64,000 nt of DNA from Pseudomonas brassicacearum (GCF_003732225.1 NZ_MOBJ01000014.1:186001-250000); one strand, 5' to 3'; positions 8,423 to 17,080 are shown, numbered from the stretch's first letter. Program-made: numbers and translations. The notes: generated by a model not told the origin, from the letters alone.

Positions 8423-9148
8423 TCAGGCCTTGATGCTGACCAGGCTCAACAACTGTCCATCGCGCACACCAAACTGTGCGTCCAGTTCCGCGCCGTAGTG
8501 CCATTCGCTGGAGAGGTCGGTCAACAAGCGCAGGCGCACGTGCCCGCTGTCGGTCCACTCCAGCACCTCGGCATGTTCGAAATAGAAGCGTTTCTGCACG
8601 ATGGGGTAGAGCGCCTTGAACAGGCTTTCCTTGGCCGAAAAGGTCAGGGTCACCCACAGTGCCAGCTGATCACGAGGGCTGGCGGCCATGCGTTCAAGCT
8701 CGGGCGGGGTGAGGATCTCGCCGGCCAGACGCTCGGCACGTTCGGTGTTGAGCAGGTTTTCCAGGTCCATGCCCAAGCCGCGCCAATGTGTCTTGTGTGC
8801 AACGATGGCCGCGGCCCGGCCGGTGCTGTGAGTGATCGAGCCACAGATATGCGCCGGCCATACGGGCGCGCGATCCTCGCCAATCGCCGGAATGCAGTCC
8901 AGACCTTCCAGTTGCTGCAACGCGGCCCGGGCGCACACTCGCCCTGCGAGAAACTCGGCCTGACGTTTGGCGACCGAGCGCTGGATGCTGGGGGGCGGTT
9001 CGATCGTGCTGCGCTGGAAGTCGTCGAACGCCAGCAATGACGGATCGAAACGAGTGCTGAGCAGCACCGTGTCAGGCAGCACGTCAGGCAACGGCCAGTG
9101 GGCGTCGAGCGGCGTGCAGCAGGCGGGAAGAGCGGGGAGCGGGTTCAT
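8423..9148 (-). CDS. pcpS: 4'-phosphopantetheinyl transferase (EntD/PcpS type)
   Basis: This 241-aa enzyme transfers 4'-phosphopantetheine from CoA onto carrier-protein serines. The superfamily motifs are complete: GMDLE (Asp128, Glu130, Mg binding) and FSAKESLFKAL (Lys173, Glu174, Lys178). In P. aeruginosa a single such enzyme, PcpS, serves both fatty-acid and siderophore carrier proteins. The same broad role is inferred here, since the length and the EntD-like N-terminal half (STRFDPSLL, KRQAEFLAGRVCA) agree. It is a single gene, flanked by repeats on both sides. The ribosome binding site before the ATG at 9148 is weak. Confidence 0.9.
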   Translation of the reverse strand: MNPLPALPACCTPLDAHWPLPDVLPDTVLLSTRFDPSLLAFDDFQRSTIEPPPSIQRSVAKRQAEFLAGRVCARAALQQLEGLDCIPAIGEDRAPVWPAHICGSITHSTGRAAAIVAHKTHWRGLGMDLENLLNTERAERLAGEILTPPELERMAASPRDQLALWVTLTFSAKESLFKALYPIVQKRFYFEHAEVLEWTDSGHVRLRLLTDLSSEWHYGAELDAQFGVRDGQLLSLVSIKA

Positions 9149-9202
9149 CCCGGCATTTTGCCGGGTTGCCCAGGAGCTGGATAGCCTTGCTTAAACCTGC
9201 AC

Positions 9203-9275
9203 ATCGTAGGAGCTGCCGCAGGCTGCGATCTTTTGATCTGCTGAAAAGATCGCAGCCTGCGGCAGCTCCTACGAT
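9203..9275. repeat. Perfect 32-bp inverted repeat (family B)
   Basis: Two identical 32-base arms (9203-9234 and 9244-9275) with core GATCGCAGCCTGCGGCAGCT are separated by nine bases. This is the cleanest of six family-B copies. It lies between the pcpS start and the 3' end of the hydrolase gene and can form a long hairpin in either transcript. Confidence 0.93.
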
Positions 9276-9290
9276 ATGCAGGGCCGATTA

Positions 9291-10082
9291 TCAGCCAAAT
9301 ATTTTCTTGAAGAACGCTTTCATATCCGCCCACGAGCTTTCATCGGCGGCTTTGTTGTAGCCGATATCCGGGCCGCCGTGCTCGCCGTGGCTCAGGCGAT
9401 CAGCGTCCGGGTTGCTGAAACCATGCTTGGCACCTTTCAGGCTGACGAACTTATAGTCGGCACCGGCCTTGTCCATCTCGGTTTTGAACGCTGCCACTTG
9501 GTCCGCAGTGACCATGCTGTCCAGAGCGCCGTGCTCTACCAAAAGCTTGGCCTTGACGCTGCCGGGTGTCGCCGGGGTGCTGGTTGCCAATGCGCCGTGG
9601 AAACTCACCACACCCGCCAGCGGTGCCCCTTGGCGTGCCGCATCGAGAACGATCTTGCCGCCGAAGCAGTAGCCGATGGCCGCGAGTTTGTTCGGGTTTG
9701 TCTGTGGTTGCTTCTTGAGCAAATCAAGCCCGGCATTGAAACGAGCACTGGCCGTCGCGCTGTTTTTAAGCGCCGCTTCCATGAACGCCATGGCGTCGTT
9801 CGGGTGCTCGGTGTTTTTACCGTCGCCATACATATCGATTGCCAGCGCGCTGTAGCCCAGCCCGGCGAGGTCGCGGGCCCGGCGCTTGGCGTAGTCGTTG
9901 AGACCCCAGAACTCATGGACCACCACCACGCCCGGGCGAGCCCCTTGAATGCTGTCGTCATAGGCGTAGTAGCCGATCAACTCAGTCCCGTCGGCACTCT
10001 TGTAAGGGATCTCCTGGGTCTTGATTGCCGCCTGGCTGAGGCCGCTCAAGGCCAGGAAAACGAGTGCGATAAATACGCGCAT
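9291..10082 (-). CDS. Secreted dienelactone hydrolase family protein
   Basis: An alpha/beta hydrolase of 263 aa. The first 18-19 residues (MRVFIALVFLALSGLSQA) form a signal peptide, so it acts in the periplasm. The catalytic triad of the DLH family is visible: nucleophile Cys139 in GYCFGG, Asp188 in EHGALDSM and His220 in GAKHGF. The VVVHEFWGL block near residue 54 forms the oxyanion region. True dienelactone hydrolases are cytoplasmic and degrade chloroaromatics; the signal peptide suggests another ester or lactone substrate, unknown here. It is transcribed divergently from phoP. Confidence 0.9.
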   Translation of the reverse strand: MRVFIALVFLALSGLSQAAIKTQEIPYKSADGTELIGYYAYDDSIQGARPGVVVVHEFWGLNDYAKRRARDLAGLGYSALAIDMYGDGKNTEHPNDAMAFMEAALKNSATASARFNAGLDLLKKQPQTNPNKLAAIGYCFGGKIVLDAARQGAPLAGVVSFHGALATSTPATPGSVKAKLLVEHGALDSMVTADQVAAFKTEMDKAGADYKFVSLKGAKHGFSNPDADRLSHGEHGGPDIGYNKAADESSWADMKAFFKKIFG

Positions 10083-10321
10083 GGTTGATGCTCCTTTAAA
10101 AGATGTGCAGACAGCCTAGTCGATCCTGTTCAGTCCGAGTTCAGCGGGTTGTGGTTAACCTACAGTCACAACTGTGGTATCGGTTACTTCGTCAGGGTTG
10201 GCCGGGATGATGCAGCAGGTTTCGCCAAACACCTTGGTTGAACCGGGTTACCGTTACTGGCGTATTAGCAATCGAGGTGCGAGATACCTGTGGAGACGTT
10301 GATTTTGCCTGGGAGAGCGTT
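10083..10321. promoter_or_regulatory. Divergent promoter region, hydrolase / phoP
   Basis: A non-coding spacer of 239 bases. GTTGA-ACCGG-GTTAC near 10230 is reminiscent of the direct-repeat PhoP box but has a 10-base rather than 11-base period. No oprH gene is present here. Confidence 0.3.
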
Positions 10322-10999
10322 ATGAAACTGCTGGTCGTCGAAGACGAGGCGCTGCTGCGTCATCACCTGCAAACCCGCCTGACCGACAATGGCCACGTGG
10401 TCGAGTCCGTGGCCAACGCCGAAGAGGCCTTGTACCAGACCGGGCAATTCAACCATGACCTGGCAGTGATCGACCTCGGTCTGCCGGGCATGGGTGGGCT
10501 GGACCTGATTCGTCAACTGCGTGCGCAAGGCAAGACCTTTCCGATCCTGATTCTGACCGCACGCGGCAACTGGCAGGACAAGGTCGAAGGCCTGGCCGCC
10601 GGCGCCGACGATTACGTGGTCAAGCCGTTCCAGTTCGAAGAGCTGGACGCGCGCCTGAATGCCTTGCTGCGCCGCTCCAGCGGTTTTACCCAGTCGACCA
10701 TCATCGCCGGGCCGTTGCTGCTGGACCTCAATCGCAAGCAAGCGACCCTTGACGAGCAACCGTTGGCGTTGACCGCTTATGAGTACCGGATCCTCGAATA
10801 CCTGATGCGTCATCACCAGCAGGTGGTCGCCAAGGACCGTTTGATGGAACAGCTCTACCCGGACGACGACGAGCGCGATCCGAACGTGATCGAAGTGCTG
10901 GTCGGCCGTCTGCGGCGCAAGCTCGAAGGGCCGGCCGGTTTCAAACCGATCGATACCGTGCGTGGTCTGGGCTACCTGTTCAATGAGCGCTGCCGGTGA
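10322..10999 (+). CDS. phoP: Two-component response regulator PhoP
   Basis: An OmpR-family regulator of 225 aa which, with PhoQ, responds to low Mg2+ and cationic peptides and remodels the outer membrane. The receiver starts MKLLVVEDEALL, with Asp51 in LAVIDLGLPGMGG and lysine in DDYVVKPFQ. The DNA-binding winged helix has LTAYEYRILEYLM and DTVRGLGYLF. The start at 10322 gives the standard PhoP length; an upstream in-frame extension of 28 residues is rejected because it would precede the receiver's first strand. The stop overlaps phoQ. The upstream oprH found in P. aeruginosa is missing. Confidence 0.94.
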   Translation: MKLLVVEDEALLRHHLQTRLTDNGHVVESVANAEEALYQTGQFNHDLAVIDLGLPGMGGLDLIRQLRAQGKTFPILILTARGNWQDKVEGLAAGADDYVVKPFQFEELDARLNALLRRSSGFTQSTIIAGPLLLDLNRKQATLDEQPLALTAYEYRILEYLMRHHQQVVAKDRLMEQLYPDDDERDPNVIEVLVGRLRRKLEGPAGFKPIDTVRGLGYLFNERCR

Positions 11000-12342
11000 T
11001 TCGTTCGCTACGCCTGCGCTTGATGCTCGCCGCTACGACACTGGCGGTGCTGTTCATGCTGGCGTTGTTGCCGGCCATGCAGGGCGCGTTCAGCCTGGCG
11101 TTGCAGGACTCGATCCAGCAGCGTCTGGCCTCGGATGTCACCACGCTGATTTCCGCAGCACGGGTTGAAAACAACCGTCTGGTGATGCCTACGCAGATGC
11201 CGGATGAGCGCTTCAACCTTACCGACAGTCGCTTGCTGGGCTACATCTATGATCGCGAAGGTCATCTGGTCTGGCGCTCGAGGGCGACTCAGGAAGAGGA
11301 CATCAACTACAAGCCGCGTTACGACGGGCACGGCAATCAGTTCGCACGGATTCGTGAGGCCAACGGCCAGGAATTTTTCGTCTATGACGTCGAGGTCAAA
11401 CTGCTCGGCGGTAAAAATGCAGCGTTCAGTATCGTCGCGCTGCAGCCGGTGCGTGAGTACCAGGAGACACTCGAAGGCCTGCGGGAAAATCTCTATCTGG
11501 GTTTTGGCGCCGCGTTGCTGGTGTTGCTTTCGCTGCTGTGGATCGGCCTGACCTGGGGCTTGCAGGCCTTGAAACGCTTGAGCCAGGAGCTGGACCAGAT
11601 CGAGAGCGGCGCGCTTGAAAGCCTCAGCGAAGAACACCCCCGCGAACTGTTGCGCCTGACCGGTTCCCTGAACCGTTTGTTGCGCAGCGAGCGTGAACAG
11701 CGCAGTCGCTACCGCGACTCTCTGGATGACCTGGCCCACAGCCTGAAAACCCCGTTGGCGGTCTTGCAAGGGGTCAGTGAGGACATGGCTCAGCGACCGG
11801 AAAATCGTGAGCAAGCGTGGGTGCTGCAATCGCAGATCGAGCGCATGAGTCAGCAGATCAGCTATCAGTTGCAACGCGCGAGCTTGCGTAAAAGCGGTCT
11901 GGTGCGCCATCAGGTGCGGTTGCGACCGGTGCTGCAAAGCCTTTGCGATACCTTGGACAAGGTCTATCGCGACAAGCAGGTACGGACCTCTGTCGACCTG
12001 CCGGACCCGTGCTACGTGCCGATCGAGCAGGGTGCCTTGCTGGAAATGCTCGGCAACTTGCTGGAAAACGCCTATCGCCTGTGCCTGAGTGAAGTGCGTG
12101 TCAGCCTGCGGCAGACCATGAGTGGCGTTGAGCTGTGTATCGAAGATGACGGCCCGGGCGTGCCACCGGATCAGCGTGCGCGGATTCTTCAGCGCGGCGA
12201 ACGTCTGGACCGCCAGCATCCGGGGCAGGGTATCGGCCTGGCGGTGGTCAAGGACATCATCGAGAGCTACGGCGCACAGTTGACCCTGGGAGATTCAGCC
12301 CTTGGCGGCGCGGCATTCCGGATTCATTTCCCGGTGGTGTGA
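10996..12342 (+). CDS. phoQ: Sensor histidine kinase PhoQ
   Basis: A membrane kinase/phosphatase of 448 aa for PhoP. TM1 is at about residues 8-30 and the periplasmic PAS-like domain at 31-160, with the acidic stretch RATQEEDINY. TM2 (LYLGFGAALLVLLSLLWIG) is at about 166-190, followed by HAMP, then the HisKA box with His248 in DDLAHSLKTPLAVLQG. That divergent H box (HSLKTP) is typical of PhoQ. The N box GNLLENAYRL and the G box EDDGPGVP are seen; the C-terminal G box is GQGIGLAVV. The GTG start lies inside the phoP stop (GTGA). Confidence 0.93.
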   Translation: MIRSLRLRLMLAATTLAVLFMLALLPAMQGAFSLALQDSIQQRLASDVTTLISAARVENNRLVMPTQMPDERFNLTDSRLLGYIYDREGHLVWRSRATQEEDINYKPRYDGHGNQFARIREANGQEFFVYDVEVKLLGGKNAAFSIVALQPVREYQETLEGLRENLYLGFGAALLVLLSLLWIGLTWGLQALKRLSQELDQIESGALESLSEEHPRELLRLTGSLNRLLRSEREQRSRYRDSLDDLAHSLKTPLAVLQGVSEDMAQRPENREQAWVLQSQIERMSQQISYQLQRASLRKSGLVRHQVRLRPVLQSLCDTLDKVYRDKQVRTSVDLPDPCYVPIEQGALLEMLGNLLENAYRLCLSEVRVSLRQTMSGVELCIEDDGPGVPPDQRARILQRGERLDRQHPGQGIGLAVVKDIIESYGAQLTLGDSALGGAAFRIHFPVV

Positions 12343-12370
12343 CCGGAAGGTGCGGAATGCTTTTGGGGCC

Positions 12371-12450
12371 CCATCGCGAGCAAGCTCGCTCCCACAGGGG
12401 ATTTGTGAACGACGCAGATCCAATGTGGGAGCGAGCTTGCTCGCGATGGG
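12371..12450. repeat. REP pair (family A, spacer type 1)
   Basis: Inverted REP cores around a 28-base spacer that begins AGGGGATTTGTGAACGACGC. The whole element is base-for-base the same as the copy at 16481-16559 over the arms and spacer. Confidence 0.93.
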
Positions 12451-12485
12451 GTCAGTGGGAACATCCAGAATATTAGCCCTGAAAC

Positions 12486-13484
12486 TCAGTTCTCTTGCGC
12501 GCGATAGGCGCCTGGCGTCAATCCAGTCCACTTCTTGAACGCCCGGTGAAACGCCGACGGTTCTGAAAAGCCCAGCTGTTCGGCGATCTGTTGCAACGAC
12601 AGATCGGCACGGCTCAGGTGATAAATCGCGATGTCGCGGCGCAGATGGTCTTTCAATTCCTGAAAACTCGAACCCTCTTCACGCAAGTGCCGACGCAAGG
12701 TCTGCGGGCTGATGTGCAGCTGCGCGGCGACTGTTTCCAGGTCTGGCCAGCGCGCACTGTCGCTGCTGAGCAGGCGCCGTAGCTGGCTGCTGAGGCTATC
12801 GCCGTCATCCGGGCGCGACAGCAGATCGGCGGGTGAGCGTTCGAGGAAATGCTTGAGGGTCCGTTCGTCCTGCAGCAACGGCATGTGCAGGTATCGGCTG
12901 TGAAACAGCAGGCTGCTCTGTTCGGCCGAGAACACCATAGGGCAGGGGAACAGCAGGTCGTACTCGGCGCCGTGCTCGGGTTTCGGGTAGCTGAAACAGG
13001 CCTGTTCCAAACGAATGCGCTGACCGATCAGCCAACTGCCCAGTCGATGCCAGATCACCAACTGACATTCGCTGAAAAAGTGATCCGGGTCCCACAACTG
13101 CGAATCGTCCAGGCTCAAACGGACCATTTCGCCCTCGCGGCTCAGGGTCAGGCGCGGAGCATCGGGGAATAGGCTATAAAATAATAAGCCGCGACTGAGT
13201 GCTTTCTCGAGCGTGCGGCAGTGAATCAAGGCATGGCACATCATGGCGAAGGTGCCGCGCTTGCTTGGGCCATGGGCAAAGCCCAGGTATTCGTCATCCA
13301 GCGCTTGCCAGAGCCCTTGCAGCAGGCTGGTGAATTGTTCCGGCGCGATCCTTGCGCGGGGCTCGTCGAGCAATTCGGCGCTGATCCCCAATTGCTGCAG
13401 CAGGTCCGAGTAGTCATAGCCGCGCCGGCGTGCGCCACGGAGGGCCGCACGAGCAAAATGACTGGCGATGGTACGTTCGCGCAT
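12486..13484 (-). CDS. AraC-family transcriptional regulator (OruR/ArgR-like architecture)
   Basis: A regulator of 332 aa. The N-terminal arabinose-binding-like domain (about residues 15-205, PF12625 type, with AALRGARRRGYDYSDLLQQL) binds an unknown ligand. The C-terminal pair of helix-turn-helices (about 235-330) carries VAAQLHISPQTLRRHLREEG and the family signature SLQQIAEQLGFSEPSAFHRA. It is divergent from dctA across a 320-base spacer, so it may act there or at an unlinked operon; no binding site for it can be assigned. The dctA promoter itself looks sigma54-dependent, which would need a different activator. Confidence 0.9.
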   Translation of the reverse strand: MRERTIASHFARAALRGARRRGYDYSDLLQQLGISAELLDEPRARIAPEQFTSLLQGLWQALDDEYLGFAHGPSKRGTFAMMCHALIHCRTLEKALSRGLLFYSLFPDAPRLTLSREGEMVRLSLDDSQLWDPDHFFSECQLVIWHRLGSWLIGQRIRLEQACFSYPKPEHGAEYDLLFPCPMVFSAEQSSLLFHSRYLHMPLLQDERTLKHFLERSPADLLSRPDDGDSLSSQLRRLLSSDSARWPDLETVAAQLHISPQTLRRHLREEGSSFQELKDHLRRDIAIYHLSRADLSLQQIAEQLGFSEPSAFHRAFKKWTGLTPGAYRAQEN

Positions 13485-13506
13485 TGGGGTCTGGTCCGTC
13501 CATTGA

Positions 13507-13524
13507 GTGGCGGATCTTAGCCAC
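13507..13524. promoter_or_regulatory. Imperfect palindrome, possible third activator site
   Basis: GTGGCGGATCTTAGCCAC has GTGGC/GCCAC ends and shares TGGCGGAT with the two stronger sites downstream. Confidence 0.35.
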
Positions 13525-13542
13525 GGCCTCGTGGCGGGACAA

Positions 13543-13556
13543 GGCGGATATCCGCC
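13543..13556. promoter_or_regulatory. Palindromic upstream activator site for dctA
   Basis: GGCGGATATCCGCC is a perfect 14-bp palindrome centred about 125 bases upstream of the sigma54 promoter, the usual distance for an enhancer-binding protein. DctD is the known activator of dctA in P. aeruginosa; its use here is inferred. Confidence 0.55.
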
Positions 13557-13583
13557 AAATTGCAGGACGAGATCCGGTTGATG

Positions 13584-13597
13584 GGCGGGAATCCGCC
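13584..13597. promoter_or_regulatory. Second palindromic upstream activator site for dctA
   Basis: GGCGGGAATCCGCC repeats the preceding site with one symmetry change. The centre-to-centre distance is 41 bases, four helical turns, so both would face the same side of the DNA. Confidence 0.55.
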
Positions 13598-13675
13598 ACC
13601 TGGATCGGGCAAGTCAGAGGCAAGGAACGTTCTGCAGCCCTGATGGCAAAAGGCTTTTGGGGGATTTTGGCAAGG

Positions 13676-13690
13676 TGGCACGGGCTTTGC
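13676..13690 (+). promoter_or_regulatory. Sigma54 (RpoN) -24/-12 promoter of dctA
   Basis: TGGCACGGGCTTTGC matches the -24 GG and -12 GC consensus with the required 10-base gap. It lies 115 bases before the dctA ATG. Confidence 0.85.
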
Positions 13691-13804
13691 GATAAGGGCA
13701 ACAGCTCGACAAAACAAATCCCTCCAACGCAGGAGGGTTCGCACTTTAGGTGTCGCATGCGTCAGATGGATGATTGCAGCGCGGTGCTCTTGAGGAACTT
13801 TGCA

Positions 13805-15139
13805 ATGACGACTCGTCAGCCACTGTACAAATCCCTGTATTTCCAGGTGATCGTTGCCATCGCTATCGGCATTCTGCTCGGTCACTACTACCCGCAGACC
13901 GCCGTGGCACTCAAGCCACTGGGTGACGGGTTCATCAAACTGATCAAAATGGTCATTGCACCGATCATCTTCTGCACCGTCGTCAGCGGTATCGCGGGCA
14001 TGCAGAACATGAAATCGGTCGGCAAGACCGGCGGTTACGCGCTGCTGTACTTCGAAATCGTTTCGACCATCGCATTGCTGGTGGGTCTGGTGGTGGTCAA
14101 CATCGTGCAGCCAGGTAACGGCATGCACATCGATGTCAGCACCCTGGATGCTTCCAAAGTGGCTGCTTATGTCGCTGCCGGTGCTGATCAAAGCGTCGTT
14201 GGCTTCATCCTGAACATCATCCCGGCCACCATCGTCGGCGCGTTCGCCAACGGCGATATCCTGCAAGTGCTGATGTTCTCGGTGATCTTCGGTTTCGCCC
14301 TGCATCGCCTGGGTTCGTACGGCAAGCCGATCCTGGACTTCATCGATCGCTTCGCCCACGTGATGTTCAACATCATCAACATGATCATGAAACTCGCGCC
14401 AATCGGTGCTCTGGGCGCCATGGCCTTCACCATTGGTGCCTATGGCGTTGGCTCGCTGGTGCAACTGGGTCAGTTGATGGCGTGCTTCTACATCACTTGC
14501 ATCGTGTTCGTTCTGGTCGTGCTGGGCGGCATCGCCCGCGCTCATGGTTTCAGCGTGCTGAAAGTGATTCGCTACATCCGTGAAGAGCTGCTGATCGTGC
14601 TGGGTACTTCCTCTTCGGAGTCGGTGCTGCCACGCATGCTGATCAAAATGGAGCGTCTGGGCGCGAAGAAATCCGTCGTAGGTCTGGTGATCCCGACCGG
14701 TTACTCGTTCAACCTGGACGGTACTGCGATCTACCTGACCATGGCCGCGGTGTTCATCGCTCAGGCGACCGACACCCATATGGACATCACGCACCAGATC
14801 ACTTTGCTGATCGTGCTGCTGCTGTCCTCCAAAGGTGCTGCCGGTGTGACCGGTAGCGGCTTCATCGTACTGGCCGCGACCTTGTCTGCGGTCGGTCATC
14901 TGCCGGTTGCCGGCCTGGCGCTGATCCTGGGTATCGACCGCTTCATGTCCGAAGCCCGCGCCCTGACCAATCTGGTGGGTAACGCGGTTGCGACTCTGGT
15001 CGTGGCCAAGTGGGTCAAGGAACTGGACGTCGACCAGATGCACACGGAACTGGCTTCCGGTGGTCGCACAATCACCAATACCCATGGCGAAGACGATCTG
15101 CAGGTGGCTGAAGGCCAAACTCCGACTTCGTTGAAGTAA
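13805..15139 (+). CDS. dctA: C4-dicarboxylate transporter DctA
   Basis: A proton/sodium-coupled importer of succinate, fumarate and malate in the inner membrane (444 aa; DAACS family). It has about eight transmembrane helices with two re-entrant loops. The serine-rich loop GTSSSESVLPRML (about residue 270) and the NLDGTAIYLTMA motif (about residue 302) are the substrate- and ion-binding signatures. ATG 13805 (MTTRQPLYKSLYFQV) gives the normal length; a longer open frame upstream crosses the sigma54 promoter and is not coding. It has its own sigma54 promoter, upstream palindromes and a terminator, so it is a single-gene unit induced by dicarboxylates. Confidence 0.97.
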   Translation: MTTRQPLYKSLYFQVIVAIAIGILLGHYYPQTAVALKPLGDGFIKLIKMVIAPIIFCTVVSGIAGMQNMKSVGKTGGYALLYFEIVSTIALLVGLVVVNIVQPGNGMHIDVSTLDASKVAAYVAAGADQSVVGFILNIIPATIVGAFANGDILQVLMFSVIFGFALHRLGSYGKPILDFIDRFAHVMFNIINMIMKLAPIGALGAMAFTIGAYGVGSLVQLGQLMACFYITCIVFVLVVLGGIARAHGFSVLKVIRYIREELLIVLGTSSSESVLPRMLIKMERLGAKKSVVGLVIPTGYSFNLDGTAIYLTMAAVFIAQATDTHMDITHQITLLIVLLLSSKGAAGVTGSGFIVLAATLSAVGHLPVAGLALILGIDRFMSEARALTNLVGNAVATLVVAKWVKELDVDQMHTELASGGRTITNTHGEDDLQVAEGQTPTSLK

Positions 15140-15154
15140 TTCATCGAGTTGATG

Positions 15155-15181
15155 AAAAACCCGCTTCGGCGGGTTTTTTTT
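15155..15181 (+). terminator. Rho-independent terminator of dctA
   Basis: An AAAACCCGC stem with a TTCG tetraloop and eight T lies 15 bases after the stop codon. Confidence 0.92.
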
Positions 15182-15284
15182 GTCCTGCGGTTTGAGCGCA
15201 AAGGTCAGTCCGGCTGATGGTTAAGGTGATTGCTGCCAGGCCATCGGCTGCCTAGGCTTCAGGTATCGCTTAAGGAGAACGCCC

Positions 15285-16466
15285 ATGCAAGGCCCACTGG
15301 CATCACTCAAGGTTCTGGATTTCTCGACGCTGTTGCCAGGGCCGTTCGCCTCGCTGTTGCTCGCGGACATGGGGGCCGAGGTGTTGCGCATCGAGTCGCC
15401 GACGCGCATGGACCTGCTGCGGGTCCTGCCGCCCCATGATCAGGGTACTTCTGCCAGCCACGCCTACCTCAATCGCAACAAGCGCAGCCTGGCGCTGGAC
15501 CTCAAGCAGCCAGCAGCGCTGGAGGTGGTCAAACAACTGCTGCAAAACCACGACATCCTCATCGAGCAGTTTCGTCCTGGGGTGATGGAGCGTCTGGGCC
15601 TGGGCTATGAAACGCTGAAGGCGATCAACCCGCGACTGATTTACGTGTCGATCAGTGGTTACGGCCAGACGGGCCCCTACAAGGATCGCGCCGGCCACGA
15701 CATCAACTACCTGGCGCTGGCAGGCGTGGCCAGCTACACCGGGCGCGAGGACAGCGGGCCATTGCCGTTGGGAATTCAGGTCGCGGACATCGCCGGCGGT
15801 TCGCTGCATGGGGTGATCGGTTTGCTGGCGGCGGTGATCGCCCGTCAGCACAGTGGCCAGGGGCAACATCTGGACGTGAGCATGACCGACTGCGCATTCA
15901 GCCTGAACGCCATGGCCGGCGCGGGTTTTCTGGCCTGCGGTGTGACGCCGGGGCGCGAAGATCAAATGCTCAATGGTGGCAGCTTCTACGACTACTACCG
16001 CACCCGCGATGGTCGCTGGATGTCAGTGGGCAGCCTGGAGCCGGACTTCATGCAGCAACTGTGCACGGCGCTGGGTCAACCGGAGCTGGCAGTGCTGGGA
16101 TTGTCGCCCAGTCCCGAGCAGCAAAAGGCGCTCAAACTGGCGTTTCAGATCGAGTTCGAAAAGCATGACTTTAGCGAGCTCTGCAAACTGTTTGCCGGGC
16201 TCGATGCGTGCGTTGAGCCGGTGTTGAGCCTGGCCGAGGCGGTCGATCACCCGCAGCTGAAGGCTCGTGAACTGGTCACCCAGGTGCCGCGCAACGACGG
16301 CACCACTCAGGCGCAGATGGCCTGTCCCTTGAAGTTTTCGGACGGCTTGCCTCAGCCACGAAATATCGGCGCGGCGTTGGGTGCGCATACCGATCAGGTG
16401 TTGGGTGGGCTGGGGTATAGCGCTCAGCGCATCGAGGAATTGCGGCGTAACAAGGTGGTTTTGTAG
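15285..16466 (+). CDS. CaiB/BaiF (class III) CoA-transferase family protein
   Basis: A 393-aa member of the family that moves CoA between carboxylic acids or racemises acyl-CoAs. It starts with the CoA-binding Rossmann half (LKVLDFSTLLPGPFASLLLADMG, cited by its first block LKVLDFSTLLPGP), followed by the NRNKRSLALDLK motif and the GYGQTGPYKDRAGHD region; Asp139 aligns with the family's catalytic aspartate by inference. The LEPDFMQQLC and AEAVDHPQLKAR blocks are typical of the AMACR/formyl-CoA transferase fold. An AAGGAGAACGCCC ribosome binding site precedes ATG 15285. It stands alone after dctA, so the substrate is unknown. Confidence 0.88.
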   Translation: MQGPLASLKVLDFSTLLPGPFASLLLADMGAEVLRIESPTRMDLLRVLPPHDQGTSASHAYLNRNKRSLALDLKQPAALEVVKQLLQNHDILIEQFRPGVMERLGLGYETLKAINPRLIYVSISGYGQTGPYKDRAGHDINYLALAGVASYTGREDSGPLPLGIQVADIAGGSLHGVIGLLAAVIARQHSGQGQHLDVSMTDCAFSLNAMAGAGFLACGVTPGREDQMLNGGSFYDYYRTRDGRWMSVGSLEPDFMQQLCTALGQPELAVLGLSPSPEQQKALKLAFQIEFEKHDFSELCKLFAGLDACVEPVLSLAEAVDHPQLKARELVTQVPRNDGTTQAQMACPLKFSDGLPQPRNIGAALGAHTDQVLGGLGYSAQRIEELRRNKVVL

Positions 16467-16480
16467 GGGTTTTGAGGGCC

Positions 16481-16559
16481 TCATCGCGAGCAAGCTCGCT
16501 CCCACAGGGGATTTGTGAACGACGCAGATCCAATGTGGGAGCGAGCTTGCTCGCGATGG
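16481..16559. repeat. REP pair (family A, spacer type 1)
   Basis: Identical in arms and spacer to the copy at 12371-12450. It lies between the convergent CoA-transferase and sprT genes. Confidence 0.93.
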
Positions 16560-16585
16560 CGTCCGAATGAACACCGGAAATCTCA

Positions 16586-17080
16586 CTACTCGACCCGCAT
16601 TTCCCCACTGAACACCAAGGTGCTGCGGCAACGCCGACACAAATACCGTCGCCCTTGTCGCACCAGGCTATGGCGCTGGGCCGAGAACGGGAAATCGCTG
16701 TTGGCGCAGGGGCAGCGGTAGATGTAGCGGGTCACGCTGCGGCGCTTGATTGCGTAGGTGTGGCAACGGTTGGGCGGCAGTTCGTACACGCCGCGCATGA
16801 TCAATTGCCATTCTTCGCCGTGCGGCTGGATGCGCTCGCCAAACAGCTGGTGGGCGATCAGGTGCGCGACTTCGTGGGCCACGGTCTGCTTGAGGAAGTC
16901 TTCGGTATTTTCCCGGTACAACTGCGGATTGAAGCGCAGCAGGTTTTCATGCAGGTGTGCAACGCCGGCCTTCTGGCCGCGCAACTTGAGGCTGACCACC
17001 GGGCGTTTGAAGGATCGTTTGAAAAAGGATTCGGCTTGTTGGAAACAGTCTTCGACGCGGGTATTGAGTTGCTGAGGCAT
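16586..17080 (-). CDS. sprT: SprT family zinc metalloprotein
   Basis: A 164-aa SprT-like protein. The zinc-protease motif HEVAH is at residues 69-73. A C-terminal zinc-ribbon-like region has RCPC and LCRRC pairs (about residues 122-153). Bacterial SprT is poorly characterised; the fold is shared with eukaryotic Spartan DNA-protein crosslink proteases, but that role is not shown in bacteria. ATG 17080 (MPQQLNTRVEDC) matches the normal SprT start; an upstream in-frame start would add 28 residues. No partner gene is adjacent. Confidence 0.9.
   Translation of the reverse strand: MPQQLNTRVEDCFQQAESFFKRSFKRPVVSLKLRGQKAGVAHLHENLLRFNPQLYRENTEDFLKQTVAHEVAHLIAHQLFGERIQPHGEEWQLIMRGVYELPPNRCHTYAIKRRSVTRYIYRCPCANSDFPFSAQRHSLVRQGRRYLCRRCRSTLVFSGEMRVE

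Noticed and set aside
13517..15118. A 533-codon open frame antisense to dctA
   Set aside because: Histidine/glutamine-rich shadow translation; it would also cover the sigma54 promoter.
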